Origin: Pelobates cultripes
Lineage: Eukaryota > Chordata > Amphibia > Anura > Pelobatidae
Reading direction: 5' to 3'
Assembly: GCA_933207985.1 (NCBI GenBank)
Contig: OW240921.1
Span: forward strand, 105,475,573 to 105,539,572
DNA length: 64,000 nt
The translations under genes and the position numbers were made by a program. Position 1 is the stretch's first letter. Each line of letters starts with the position of its first letter. Of the stretch, positions 34,344 to 45,600 are shown one piece after another. The notes under the pieces were generated by a model that worked only from the letters and a program-made list of their open reading frames with translations, ran no database searches and was not told the origin of the DNA.

Positions 34344-34685
34344 AAATGAGGAGCAGACCGACTGCTCTTGTGTATCAGCATAGGTGGATTAATCCCCACC
34401 TCTGGATTTCTTGGAATACAGGAGACTTCCAAAGTAGGTGTTGGTATATAATAGTATATAAAATACTAAAAAATATACTAAAAAGATAATAAAAAGCCAG
34501 GTAAAAAAAGGAAGAGTAATGTGTATATAAAACTAAAAAAAAGGAATAGTTGGAACAAATAAATGACCAAAAATTACTTTTAATATTAAAATACACAGTA
34601 TAAAATATCCATAACGCGTTTCGTCAACAGATTTTATCAAATGGAATGGAATAACCAACAAGAGCAGTCGGTCTGCTCCTCATTT
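34344..34685. mobile_element. Small element bounded by perfect 28-bp inverted repeats
   Basis: AAATGAGGAGCAGACCGACT... (34344-34371) is the exact reverse complement of 34658-34685. The 286 bp between are AT-rich and contain a hammerhead-like motif on the minus strand. Whether the arms are the ends of the mobile unit or an internal feature is not known. Confidence 0.7.
34608..34645 (-). ncRNA. Degenerate hammerhead-like motif
   Basis: Minus strand: UCCAU / UUGAUAA / A / AUC-UGUU-GAC / GAAAC-GC-GUU / AUGGA. Stem I UCCAU pairs exactly with AUGGA, stem II is AUC with GAC, GAAA is intact. Relative to CUGAUGA it has C-to-U and G-to-A changes at essential positions, so it should be inactive. Confidence 0.45.
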
Positions 34686-35069
34686 AGTTGGACACCACTG
34701 ACGGAAAGATACCCACGACATATCCTACAAGCGAGGATCATACCGCTGTATGCGCTTTTACCCTTGAGCTGGACATAAGCTCTATCAAATGTGAGTTCTC
34801 ATCTATTATTTCTTAATACGTCACCATTGGAATTATACAATACTACACTACTGGTCGTCCCTCTCTCTCTTTTTTGTCTTCTATATAAGTGAAACCAATA
34901 CAGTTTATGAAGACTTCACCACTGCACTTTTTGTTATAAAGACTATTCGCAAGGACACTTAAGTTGGACTTTTTATCTATTTAATTTATTTTATCCTTCC
35001 TGTGGCACAGCCTTTTTACTGTTGTTTTACCTGGAAGGCAGGCTATTCCATAGGAAGTGAGCCACCCAA

Positions 35070-35750
35070 GAGAAGGCCTATAAGTGTGAGTTGGCCGTAT
35101 GGGTGCAAGTAGCAGACAGGAGAAGGTCACGGGCAGAGCGGAGAGACCAAGAAGGGGCATACCTATGGATCTGAGAAGAGAAATAAGAGGGGCTAGAATT
35201 GTTCAGTGCTTTGTAGGTATCGCTTAGTACTTTGAATTGACTCCTATAGGATACAAGAAGCCAATGTAAGGACTGACAGAGGGGTGAGGTGTGAGAGGAC
35301 AGACTTGAGAGAAAAATCAGTCTGGCGGCAGCATTCATTACAGACTGTAGTGGGGCAATACGGCTTTTGGGAAGACCAATTAGGAGAGGATTACAATAAT
35401 CCATGCGGGAAATTACTAGAGCATGGACAAGCTCCTTGGTAGCATCTTGCGTAAGAAAGGGGTGGATGCGGGCTATGTTTTTAAGATGAAATCTACAGGA
35501 TTTGGCAACATACTGGATGTGAGGCTCAAAGGTGAGGCCAGAATCAAGTATGACGCCAAGACAGCACGTTTACAAAGATAGACGTATGTGGACAACACTA
35601 ATTTGAAGGGAAAGTGAAAGAGGAGGATCAGTATTAGGAGGAGGAAAGACAAGGTCAGCTTTAGAGAGATTGAGTTTCAGAAAGGGGAAGGACATCCAGT
35701 CATAGATGGAAGAAAGGCACGCGTGACACGTAGGACAGCGGGGAAGAGAA
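35070..35750 (-). pseudogene. L2-clade LINE RT fragment
   Basis: 35404-35078 reads MDYCNPLLIGLPKSRIAPLQ, MNAAARLIFLSSLSSHTSPL and LHWLLVSYRSQFKVLSDTYK, the thumb and connection region after the YADD box. 35750-35410 continues upstream with the decayed thumb region. Same family as 12785-13520. Confidence 0.8.
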
Positions 35751-35993
35751 AGAAAAATTGCAATGTTTTAATTTTAGCTACTCTGAACTTAAGTTTGAAA
35801 TTTACTTTGAATTCATGCTTTAGTAATAGCCCTGATTATGTTTTTATTTTTATGAAACTATAGTGATGTTTACATTTATTTTAATAATCTAGACATTAAC
35901 AAGAACACTTTAATCATGTATTGTTATCTTTAGAGTGTTTCTTTAATGAACAATTAAACATCTATAAAATATTTTATTTTATTATAAATACAT

Positions 35994-36425
35994 TTTAGGC
36001 TTTCTTCAACAGCTTTTAAAATCATGATCATGGTCTTCTGAACGTCTTAGAAACATTTCATATTGTATAACCATTAAAAGAAATGAAGGTTAAAAACGGA
36101 GAGAAATAAAAAAAGTTATTTTTCTGATTGGCACGTTTTATTTTTATTTTTCTTATTTCTCAATTCAAGCATTGCCATAGAAGACTCAGCAACATATATT
36201 ACTGATAGAACAATATAGTGGTTATAAGTACATCAAAAACAATCCAACAGAGGAAAATAAATGTTAACAGTCATGAAATATTCATAACAAAATAATATAA
36301 AGAAATCTTCACTTGATGTAACTTATGTGTCGCATAAAAGAAAGCCACCATGATATTATTTTGCTTTTATAATCCTAGTCATGCCTCTCAAGACAGCTGA
36401 TAGCTGTAGAATTCCATTTAATTTT
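35994..36425. repeat. 432-bp duplicated segment, copy A
   Basis: Direct repeat of 37812-38240, more than 90 percent identical by eye, from TTTTAGGCTTTCTTCAAC to AGAATTCC(A/G)TTTAATTTT. AT-rich, non-coding. Copy A has no microsatellite at its edges. Confidence 0.95.
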
Positions 36426-36685
36426 GCAACATATTTTCATAAAATCAAAAAGATTTTTTTGTATGTTGCATCTATTTAACCAAATTCTCTATGCCATTAC
36501 ATTTAAATTGTTTTAATAATGCCGTAGGCATTACTTACAAGGTTATTCATTAAAATTAGAATTTAAAGTAAATTCAAAGTGGATTTCAAATTTAAGGTCA
36601 AAATAAAAACCAAACTTGAAATATTCTCTAAATTGGCTATGCTTGCAGTTTGGTTTCTCAGTAACTGCAATAAGTAACACTGCAA

Positions 36686-36762
36686 GGTTAAGATGACAGT
36701 GCCACTGCACCCAGACTACTTCAATGAGCTGAAGTGATCTGAGTGCTGTAGTGTCCCTTTAA
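36686..36762. mobile_element. T2-type MITE, right end only
   Basis: CTTCAATGAGCTGAAGTGAT... then GTAGTGTCCCTTTAA, identical in layout to the right ends at 62130-62212. Confidence 0.6.
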
Positions 36763-37097
36763 GATTTTACTAATGTTTAAATTTATATATTTTGCATATT
36801 ATGGAAGCATTATTATGCATATTATGGACTGTTCAAATAACTGTATCCTAGCAAAATGGATTATAGGCATTTGTAAGCGTTATGAACTGATGGATTAAAT
36901 TATTATAACAGTTCATGAATTGATTTTTCTGACAGTTTATTCACTAAACAATGAATTGCGGGGAAGCGTAAAACAAATTTAAAAAGTCAGGCAAATATAG
37001 TCAGGCTGGGAATACAACTGAATAGTAAAAGTTTTTCCCAGTCTAGGACCTTTGGTCCTGCTTTCCAATTAGTTTTTTAATTGCCATAGTTTAGTGC

Positions 37098-37462
37098 ATA
37101 CCTCCATTATATCAAATGGACAAAGAGGGACACTTTAATCATAGGGGTGTGTGTAGGGATGTGGCAGGGGCGGGCTGTTCTGAGAATTTTTAGTTTACTT
37201 ACTAATAACAATTTATACAACACAAATGTAATTTAGAACAAGAACAATGTATCTTATTTACACAGACTGATTTCTAGACACATTTATTGTAGTTAAAAAC
37301 ACATTACTGTGAGCATTATTGTCATGGAGCTCTGTTATACACTCAAACAAACCAACAATACGGAGCTTAGAATAGAGGGACATTAGGATAGATAGGAGGG
37401 ACAGCGGGATTGGGGTCCAAAATAGGGACTGTCCTTCCTAAACAGTGAAACGTGGGAGGCAT
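37098..37462. mobile_element. MITE with GCATACCTCC / GGGAGGCATG ends
   Basis: GCATACCTCCATTA at the left and GGGAGGCATG at the right. The interior segment from GGGCGGGCTGTTCTGAG to ACAGACTGATTTCTAGACAC is repeated at 61395-61525. Confidence 0.65.
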
Positions 37463-37757
37463 GCTACTGACTATTGTATACCTGAGAAATACTAAGCCCT
37501 TTGAAAATTACTTTTTAACGAAAACATTTGGGCTCTTCACTACTGCTTAAGCTACAACATTTAAAGGTAATACAGTGATTACGGCCAATATTTGGATTTT
37601 ATGACTGCTGTACTTGATTGTTGTATTTTGATTTAGATTTTTAGTTAACTGATCTACTGTACTGGAATGGGGTTACTAATTGTACCCTCATGTATAGGAA
37701 CATTTTCTGTACTAATCAGCTTAGATTCATATTTTCAATTTGTGGACTGAATTAGTT

Positions 37758-37803
37758 TTTTCTATCTATCTATCTATCTGTCTGTCTGTCTGTCTATCTA
37801 TCC
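37758..37803. repeat. (CTAT)n/(CTGT)n microsatellite, left part
   Basis: Followed by GTTATGGTTTT, which also follows the right part at 38331. Confidence 0.95.
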
Positions 37804-37811
37804 GTTATGGT

Positions 37812-38238
37812 TTTAGGCTTTCTTCAACAGCTTTTAAAATCATGATCATGGTCTTCTGAACGTCTTAGAAATATTTCAGATTGTATAACCATTAAAAGAA
37901 ATTAGGGTTAAAAACTAAGAAAAATACAAAAAGAGGTTTTTTTCTGATTAGCACGTTTTATTTTTCTTATTTCTCAATTCAAGCATTGCCATAGAAGACT
38001 CAGCAACATATATTACTGATAGAACATTATAGTCGATATAAGTACATTAAAAACAATCCAACAGAGGAAAATACATTTTAACATTCATGAAATATTCATA
38101 ACAAAATAATATAAAGAAATCTTAACTTGATGTAACTTATGTGCCGCATAAAAGAAAGCCATCATGATTTTATTTTGCTTTTACAATCCTAGTCATGCCT
38201 CTCAAGACAGTTGATAGCAGTAGAATTCCGTTTAATTT

Positions 38239-38240
<2 letters not shown>
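37812..38240. repeat. 429-bp duplicated segment, copy B
   Basis: Second copy of 35994-36425, inserted between two TATC microsatellite blocks. Confidence 0.95.
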
Positions 38241-38271
<31 letters not shown>

Positions 38272-38335
38272 CATCTATCCTCTATCTATCTATCTATCTA
38301 TCTATCTATCCTCTATCTATTTATCTATCTGTTAT
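38240..38335. repeat. (TATC)n microsatellite, right part
   Basis: ATCTATCT units with two CCTCTATC interruptions, then GTTATGGTTT. Confidence 0.95.
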
Positions 38336-38802
38336 GGTTTGTGCTATTAAAAAAAAAAAACAAGCATTTTTATATTTCGATTAGCATCATATGCAGGTTT
38401 TTAAGGTACAGTTAGGATACTAGTTATCTGTCACTAATGGTGGCTGTGAGCTGTCAAATAAATGGTGAGCTGAAAGCTTAATGGCATTCACTGACCCAAT
38501 GGCAGACAAAATCCTTCCTGATGAAGACACTTTTGACCAACAGTGATGCAAATTATGATATTGGATAATGCAGGCAATTTATAAAAATATGGTACTTGCT
38601 TAAATTGTAATGCAATATCTATAGTTATAACATTAAAGGCTTCCAGGAGGGTAGGTACATCCTTGACGTAGTGCATGATAGCATTTCTATTTGTGCTCCC
38701 TCCACTTGTATAGAAGTATTGGAGAAGAAATAAACACCTATATAATCAGAATATTATGCTGTGTTTGCCATTTTTGCTATACATATGAGTATTGTGAATG
38801 TT

Positions 38803-39300
38803 TTAAAGGGACACTATAGTCACCCAGACCACTTCAGCTCAATGAAGTGGTCTGGGTGCCAGGTCCCTCTAGGGTCAACCCTTCTTGATGTAAACATAGC
38901 AGTTTCAGAGAAACTGTTATGTTTACATTTGGGGTTAAGCCAGCCTCTAGTGGCTGTCTTCTGGACAGCCACTAGAGGCGCATCTGCAATGATTGAGGCA
39001 TATTGTGCCTCAATCACGCACAGCATCCGCAGGAAAGCATTGAAAAATGCTTTCCTAAGGACACTTTGAATGCGAGCGTGGCAGTGTGCGGCAGCGCGGC
39101 TCCTGTGATGTCGGACGAGGATGCTGACGTCGGCGGGGGGAGGAGAGGTAAGGGAGCCCGGTGCTGGAATTAGGTGAGCTACTGAAGGGGTTTTAACCTT
39201 CAGCGCCACGGGAAGGGGACCCTGAGTGTGGGGGCACCCTCAGGGTACTATAGTGTCAGGAAAATCGATTTGTTTTACTGACACTATAGTGTCCCTTTAA
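38803..39300. mobile_element. Full-length T2/Kolobok-type MITE, 498 bp
   Basis: TTAAAGGGACACTATAGT at 38803-38820 is the exact inverse of the right end (39283-39300). The TTAA at each end can be target duplication or terminus. Interior palindromes: CCAGACCACTTCAGC / GAAGTGGTCTGG (38824-38857) and the TAGTGGCTGTC / GACAGCCACTA pair at 38948-38977. Confidence 0.9.
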
Positions 39301-40700
39301 TGATTTATTTTACCACTGTGATTGCAAATCATGGTATCTGTTTTCACCTTTTAAGCTATGTGAGAGTTATGATTGTTGACCCATCAACATTACATTGCCC
39401 CATTCATTCTTCTAGCTTAATAACCAAGTCATCAATATACAAAGCAAGAACCATGAGTCTTGGTGATATTCAACCTATGAATTCTTGCTCGTAGAATGAT
39501 TTCCTCAGGGAAAATGTCAGGTTGAATCCTCTGAAAAAAATACTTTGGATGTTTCCTCTTCAAAAAGCTTAAATGCTGAAGATAAAGAAAATCCTGTATG
39601 TGCTAAACTTAGAAAATTTACTAAATTCTGTTTCTCCACCTGCCTGGAGGATCCCCTGGGAGTATGTGTACCAGCGGGTGTATATATATATCTACATAGT
39701 ATAGTGGTGACTAATGAACATGATGTTTGTGAGCACTATGGTACTGTTCTACTTTCTTCGTGGGCCTTTGCTAAGTGTGTGACCTTGGAGATACAAAATT
39801 GATGTAGAAGACATGGTGGGTATGGCATCCTTGCTTAAGAAGCAGGTAATGTATACACCTATGTTGAATCATGGCTACTGGAGACAGTATAATGTGATTC
39901 TAGGTTTCTTTGAATTAACCCAAAAATTTGAGAATTAAAAGTGTAACCGTTTAAGATCCTTAGAAGATATTAGAATTGGGAGCATTTGAAGATGATACAT
40001 GAGATTTGACATTAAAATACTTTTAATCAGACAATACCTTACGAGTAGAGAAATCAATAAATGTTCCCAGCCTTTTGATAGGTTTTCAATTGTTTTATAA
40101 TTATAATGATATTGAGAAGATACAGGGGAGGTATTTCCCTCGGTAGAAAACTTCTAAGTATCTTATGTGTTCCTTCTGCCTTTGTAATGGTACAAGCGAC
40201 AACATTGTGGTGGGGACATAGGCGTCTAAAGGCAAACCAGATGATTTTTTGAGGTTAATATCCTCCGCTCAACTATAAGTTTAGCTTGCTATTGTGAGGT
40301 GACTAATAGGAATACACATAAAGGACTATAAGGTGCGTAACAGACATTTGCACCTCCCAGAGTACAAAACATTTGTACAGATTTTTGTGCACAAGGAGCC
40401 AAATAAATTCTAAATTAAGTTGTAAAAGGATATACCAACAACACAATATTTAGGACCCGTGTGCATCAAGGCTGAGAAGGAAAGCGATTAGTTCCAGGAG
40501 GAAGTTATTGCTGCTATGGCCACCCTGATTTCTTAGATTGATTGTCTAGGCATGATGACAGCAAATGTGAAAATTTTTTTCGAAGAACTCAAGGAGTAGG
40601 TGCCTCTAGTGGTTGCAAGACTAACAGTGGCTAGAAACATGTTCTTGAACATATGTACACTTTACTGTTTCTTAATACAGCAATGTTTACATTTTCTGAG
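39300..40700 (+). other. Coding-like tract, unidentified
   Basis: Several plus-strand stretches look like decayed protein: 39545-39802 (85 codons, containing CVPAGVYIYLHSIVVTNEHD), 39800-39940 (EDMVGMASLLKKQV...), and about 40450-40690 (FQEEVIAAMATLIS, MTANVKIFFEELKE, then LVVARLTVARNMFLN) with a few stops. They are on one strand but in more than one frame. I do not recognise the family. A retroelement or retroviral gene relic is possible; a host exon is less likely since there are no convincing splice sites. Confidence 0.3.
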
Positions 40701-41650
40701 AAAAAGTCAGCATTTATGAACCAGTACGTAAACCTGTCTATACATGAGATAAGACATTTCTATGCAATCAACACTTTATAGCTTATACCTGAACTGTAAA
40801 GCCCTCTATTAATTAGTGCTTAGCTATTTCACCTCAGCTTAGCTTAATAGCCTAATATGGCATTTCAATAAAGTGTCAATAATCAAGAATTCTCAGTGAA
40901 TTCAAAGAGAATTTCAAAATTCAGGTTATAAAAGGTCAATAGACAACAGCCAAATTGTAGCATGTTTGCCAATCTGCCAATTTGGCCTAAAACTAGACAT
41001 TCATTTTAAATTCTAGATAATTTACACTCAATAAATAACCTTATAACTTGACTCTGTGGCTTTTTATTGGCCTCTTTGAGTATCCTGTTTCAGTTGCCCA
41101 GCAAGAAAAAGAGAATTGTTACTTTTCTTCACTATTTAATTTTTTAAATGTTTAAAATAGTTTCACCTTATTTCATCTTTAATCAGAAGATCTCAGAATT
41201 TCAAAAACCACAAACTGTCGCTGACTAAGTCTCTAAACTCCATGAACCCCTCTCTAGAGAATACATTTCATAAAACATCATTGTAATGTACATTGTTGTG
41301 AGTTTGCTGAACTTGTGTTTAAATAGAACTGTAAAGTCCAAGCTTTTACAAAGTGCTGAGATTCCTTTGGGATACATTCTAATATCAGTGTATTTTTCTC
41401 TGACATTGCATCCTACATGGGGAATGTGTACACTCAAGGGCTTTAGGGATAACTGGAGATTCCACACATAATGCTGACAAAGTATCCATTTACTAGAATA
41501 TTTTACTAGCAGCTATTAAAGAAACAACAGCAGTCAAAAAGATTTAGATCAACATCAATGTTATGACAGTGCACCTAACTCAGTGTGCCACTAATCCCAT
41601 TAATTGATTCGCACACAGAACATTCTAGGACCTACCAGATTTAACATTTC
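40700..41650. other. No recognised feature
   Basis: AT-rich intron-like DNA. Confidence 0.5.
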
Positions 41651-41798
41651 CTTTATTTAAAGGGCTACTCCAAGCACCATGACCACTTCAGAGTCTATAT
41701 GTGCGGCATTTTGCTATGAATCAGTGTACATATTGAGTTTAAACCCTTTGCAGCAGGAGGTGTGACTCTGGCTTCAGCAGCATCATTGGGGCATCTTT

Positions 41799-42399
41799 TT
41801 TTATTTTTTTTATTTCAGACTTGTACCTGCCCTGCATGCGTTTAGTATAACTTATGTAGTATGGACTTGGTGCAATGTCATGATCAATATATCTTGAAGG
41901 TCTATTAGTCTTACTGTTCCCTCCCACCCGGGTCCCCCCCTATCTCTATGTTAATTCTTGGTATAAGTTTTTTTTTGTCTATCCACTTTACTCATCTGGT
42001 AAAGTTCCTTCGTTCTCCTCCTATCGAGGGGAAGCAAAAGACCAGATGAAGGGAGGAGAAGAGAAGAAAAAAAAATAACCCTAATCCGGGCAGATAAATA
42101 AACAGAATAACAAAATATTGGTATTGGAGATATTGGCGATAGCAAGAGCCTCTTATATCCTGTATGGTTTCAATATTTTGTTATTCTGTTTATTTATCTG
42201 CCTGGATTAGGGTTATTTTTTTTTTCTTCTCTTCTCCTCCCTTCATCTGGTCTTTTGCTTCCCCTCGATAGGAGGAGAACGAAGGAAAGAAGAAACAAAG
42301 AGAAAACAAAAAAACTACAACAAACAGAAAAAGGTCACTATGTGAAGCAGGGATGGCCTAGTATATTATCTAATTTATTTATCCATGTATCCTAGTCTT
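41799..42399 (-). mobile_element. 601-bp retroposon insertion with 18-bp target duplication
   Basis: CATCATTGGGGCATCTTT (41781-41798) is repeated with one mismatch at 42400-42417. At the left the insert begins with T-runs, i.e. an A-rich 3' tail on the minus strand (AAATAAAAAAAATAAA). Target duplication plus tail are hallmarks of LINE-driven insertion. Short minus-strand frame 41927-41799 has no clear match; an L1-type 3' end is likely. Confidence 0.8.
42005..42287. repeat. 115-bp inverted repeat, 52-bp loop
   Basis: 42005-42119 is the reverse complement of 42172-42287 with one substitution (CCGGGC versus CCAGGC) and one extra base in the A/T run. It lies inside the 601-bp retroposon. Confidence 0.97.
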
Positions 42400-42649
42400 C
42401 ATCATCGGGGCATCTTTAGCCAGCCAACAAGAGGTCTATGCTGTGCATCGTCCTATTTGCATCCACATTCTGCAGCTCTGCAGAAGATGGATGTTGTCAC
42501 AGCGAGCAGGAACTAACCCTGTGTGCCAGACGGGAACCCAAGAAAAATGTCAAACCATTGCAAAATGGTTTGCCCTATTGCCAGGGAATGGCATCAGGGT
42601 GCTCCTACCAGGAGGGCTATAGTGGTTATGATACTTCAAGGGTCAGTTA

Positions 42650-43590
42650 CTCATTTTTTCCTCCCAGTGAACATTATTGGAGCACTTCTTGGAGTATTAA
42701 ATGCAACCAAGGTAAGTAATGTATAGAACACACTCTCATCATCACAACTACTAGATTTTACTACAGTTGCTTTGGTGCATGGATGATTTCTCTTTTCTTG
42801 AACACTGTAATTAGCAATGTGTATTTGTTTGAGAGCATGCCTCAACTGACTATCAGACATACAGCCACTACAGGAGCTTGTTATAGACGACCTTAATAAA
42901 TTAAATTAATTTTTTATTTTTTTCCTACTTTTCTAAGTGAAGGTGTTTTTTTTGTTGGTTTTTTTTACTTTTTGTTTAAAATTATAAAGGGTGACCCTTA
43001 ATTTTAACCAGTAAGGGGATATGCTAAAGTTAAAAATAAATATATATCCTTTTGACCCTAGAGTGTTCCTTTAGCTCTGATACATTTCAATATGGTGGAA
43101 TGCAAGTTGTTCAATGATACTACAGGTAAGATCATGTGTGCGCAAGTATCTGCTTGTTATCTGTATGTCATATGGCACCTACACAGGTGGCGGTTAAATC
43201 AACAGCATTGTATTTGCTGTCATATGATGCTAATAACAAAGTATCTAGATGCTGTCTTAGAGAAAAACACGAACAACTCATACTAACCTTTAGCTATCAT
43301 TCGAGTTGTGCAAAAAATCGAGAAGTGGAAGTTCCTTCTCTACTTCAGTCCACAAAGATTACAAAAACAAATTTTTTTATCAAGATATTTTTTTTAATTG
43401 GTGCAGCTGTTTTAAAAAAACATGCAAGTCATTTTTCCTCATATTTAATTATACAGAATGTAGGGTTTTTTAAATCACTTTTTTAAAGGTTTTTCAGATT
43501 TTAAATTTACAAATATTATAGGAAGGCTGTGATTGTTACATAGAGTGACTTATAAAAGGGATATCATTCACATTGCAATATCAGGTAAAG
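42650..43590. other. No recognised feature
   Basis: AT-rich; a T2-like right end (GAGTGTTCCTTTAG) may be at 43060-43074. Confidence 0.45.
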
Positions 43591-43607
43591 TCAAGTAGTA
43601 GGATTAA

Positions 43608-44168
43608 CCACGAAACAAGACAAATTACACAGACAGACTTAGAACATCAACCCATCTCAACCCAGGAGGAACTTATAGAACAGGGAATATCACTACCCAA
43701 GGTCTAGAACATTATTAAAATGGAATGCGATAGATGGGAGACACAACCTAGGCAACATATGTTTTCACAATGACTCCCTGAGGTTCGCAGGATTTACGAG
43801 ACTAACAAGAACTAGAGCCTACGGTCTACTAAGCTCGCATACATCTTGAAACCTTCCCAATGTACAAATGTTATAAGTTTATGTTTATTGAAATCATTAT
43901 GGTTAAAGAAACTTGCAAGACTTACTGTTCAGTTTTTATATATAAAGTAAACATAAAAATCACACTCAAAAAAGGAGATACCACAAGGGACATGTGTGCC
44001 CGTCAATATGGTGGGCCTGCGAGCCCAGATAACTGTATGCGTCACCTGATACTAGTTCTTGAATACACCACATAATTGTTTTAGAACTTCCTATTTCTTC
44101 AGAGATCTGCGAATCTCGAGGTTGTATATATCAGCATGAACAAATAAAAATCAGATTTACAAAAAAAA
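43608..44168 (+). mobile_element. 5'-truncated LINE insertion, 561 bp, with 15-bp target duplication
   Basis: AAGTAGTAGGATTAA at 43593-43607 recurs exactly at 44169-44183. The insert ends AACAAATAAAAATCAGATTTAC plus about ten A. 3' UTR only, so the LINE clade is not certain; L1-like is the best guess from the poly(A) end. Confidence 0.88.
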
Positions 44169-44183
44169 AAGTAGTAGGATTAA

Positions 44184-45600
44184 GTGTGAGTGATTGAATG
44201 CAACAAAACACAATTTATTCTTTACTGGAGACATTCTCTACACAGATATAGAAAATATCAGAAAAATTACTTTTTTTTTTCCCCAAGTGACCAAGGGTAA
44301 AATGGATCCTGATGGGAGCTAGAAGCTGAAGGACAGAAAACAGAAAAGTTGGAAGTCAAGAAAGAAGAAATCGGGGCTAGATGTAAGCAGTAGGATGAGT
44401 GAGTGGTGTTAGGCTAGGATATATTGTAGCCCACAAGCCCCAGACCTTAGTCTGTTACTGTTATATAGGTTTGTTGAGCATTCCTCAATGGTGTATATGC
44501 ACTACATCTTGTAATAAGATGAGAGATTGAGATGACAAGCCATCTACATGGTTGTCTACTAAAGAGAGAGTTGGCAGGAAATCAAAGTGATTTAGAAAAT
44601 ATAGCCCAAAGTAGTCATATTAGAAAAATTATTTAGGTCAGTTTTGATGCAGACCATATTAATCGGTCCTCCTGGTCTGGTGCTCAATAAGGAATTCAGA
44701 ACACAGGCTGGGAATCTCATTGAATGCACTGAAGTACTGAGTGCTTAAACGGCAAAGGAGAGATTATTATGGTCTGCACCAGGCACACCAGGGAATCATT
44801 ATTTTTATTTCTTATACTGCCAGTATTCTCAGACACTCCACCCGCCTGTGTCACTTTACAGTAGCGTCATCCCCAGTGCACCTGCAACATAACCAACCTC
44901 ATGTTTACATGCCAGTTGAGAGGTCTATGGATACCCGTTGTGCATCCATAGATTCACCATTGCTGCAATATAAACAATGTCAGTCTTGCCATTTAGAGGA
45001 GCATGCAGAGGTGCAGAGATTTCCAACAGTTTTCATACAATATTTGTTCTTCATGCTGCCTTTAATAGCCCATGGCAGTATCACAGATACTGTACAGTAC
45101 TGTATATCGTTTTTGCTTTAATCATGATAATTTGATGGATTTTGCTTTTTGAGTAATTTCATCTTTTGTCCCTAGACTAAGTTCAGAGAACTAGGTAGCT
45201 AAATTTGAAAAGATGACAAACTTAGACCTGGCTCATTTGAAGATCACTTGGGGCTTCAGCCCATTTCAAGCCCCTTAGCAAAGCCCCTGGCAGTTGAGCA
45301 AGGCTAGATAAATGTACTAGTTATTTCATTCTTATCCTATGGTATATGTGATCAGTCAGTGGTTTGAAAATTCAACCAAGCAGGGAAATTGATGTGCACG
45401 GACAAAAAGGAAGCAGACATGTCCACATAGTTCACACTGAGGCAGCTTATAATTGCAAACATCCAGTTTATATGTAGCCAAGTTAAAATTAATCATAGCA
45501 TTGCCATTTGACAGTGATAGTTACAGTGTGAAATAGCAGACTGGCAGGAAAAAAATAAGCAAAGGTTTCTGCACCCTCACATCAAATGGTTTGTAAATAA
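44184..45600. other. No recognised feature
   Basis: Open frame 44741-45121 (126 codons) has no motif, poor codon character and no splice context; I regard it as chance. Confidence 0.5.

Larger units (their letters stand above)
41657..42645. mobile_element. T2-like MITE split by a retroposon
   Basis: Left end TTAAAGGGCTACTCCAAGCA; after the insertion at 41799-42399 the element resumes at 42418 and ends with GCTATAGTGGTTATGATACTTCAAGG, a decayed T2 terminus. Confidence 0.5.

Noticed and set aside
38820..39209. 129-codon open frame
   Set aside because: Interior of a T2 MITE, GC-rich and palindromic; opposite strand is open as well.
44741..45121. 126-codon open frame
   Set aside because: No domain, no repeated codon pattern, no splice sites or partner exons.
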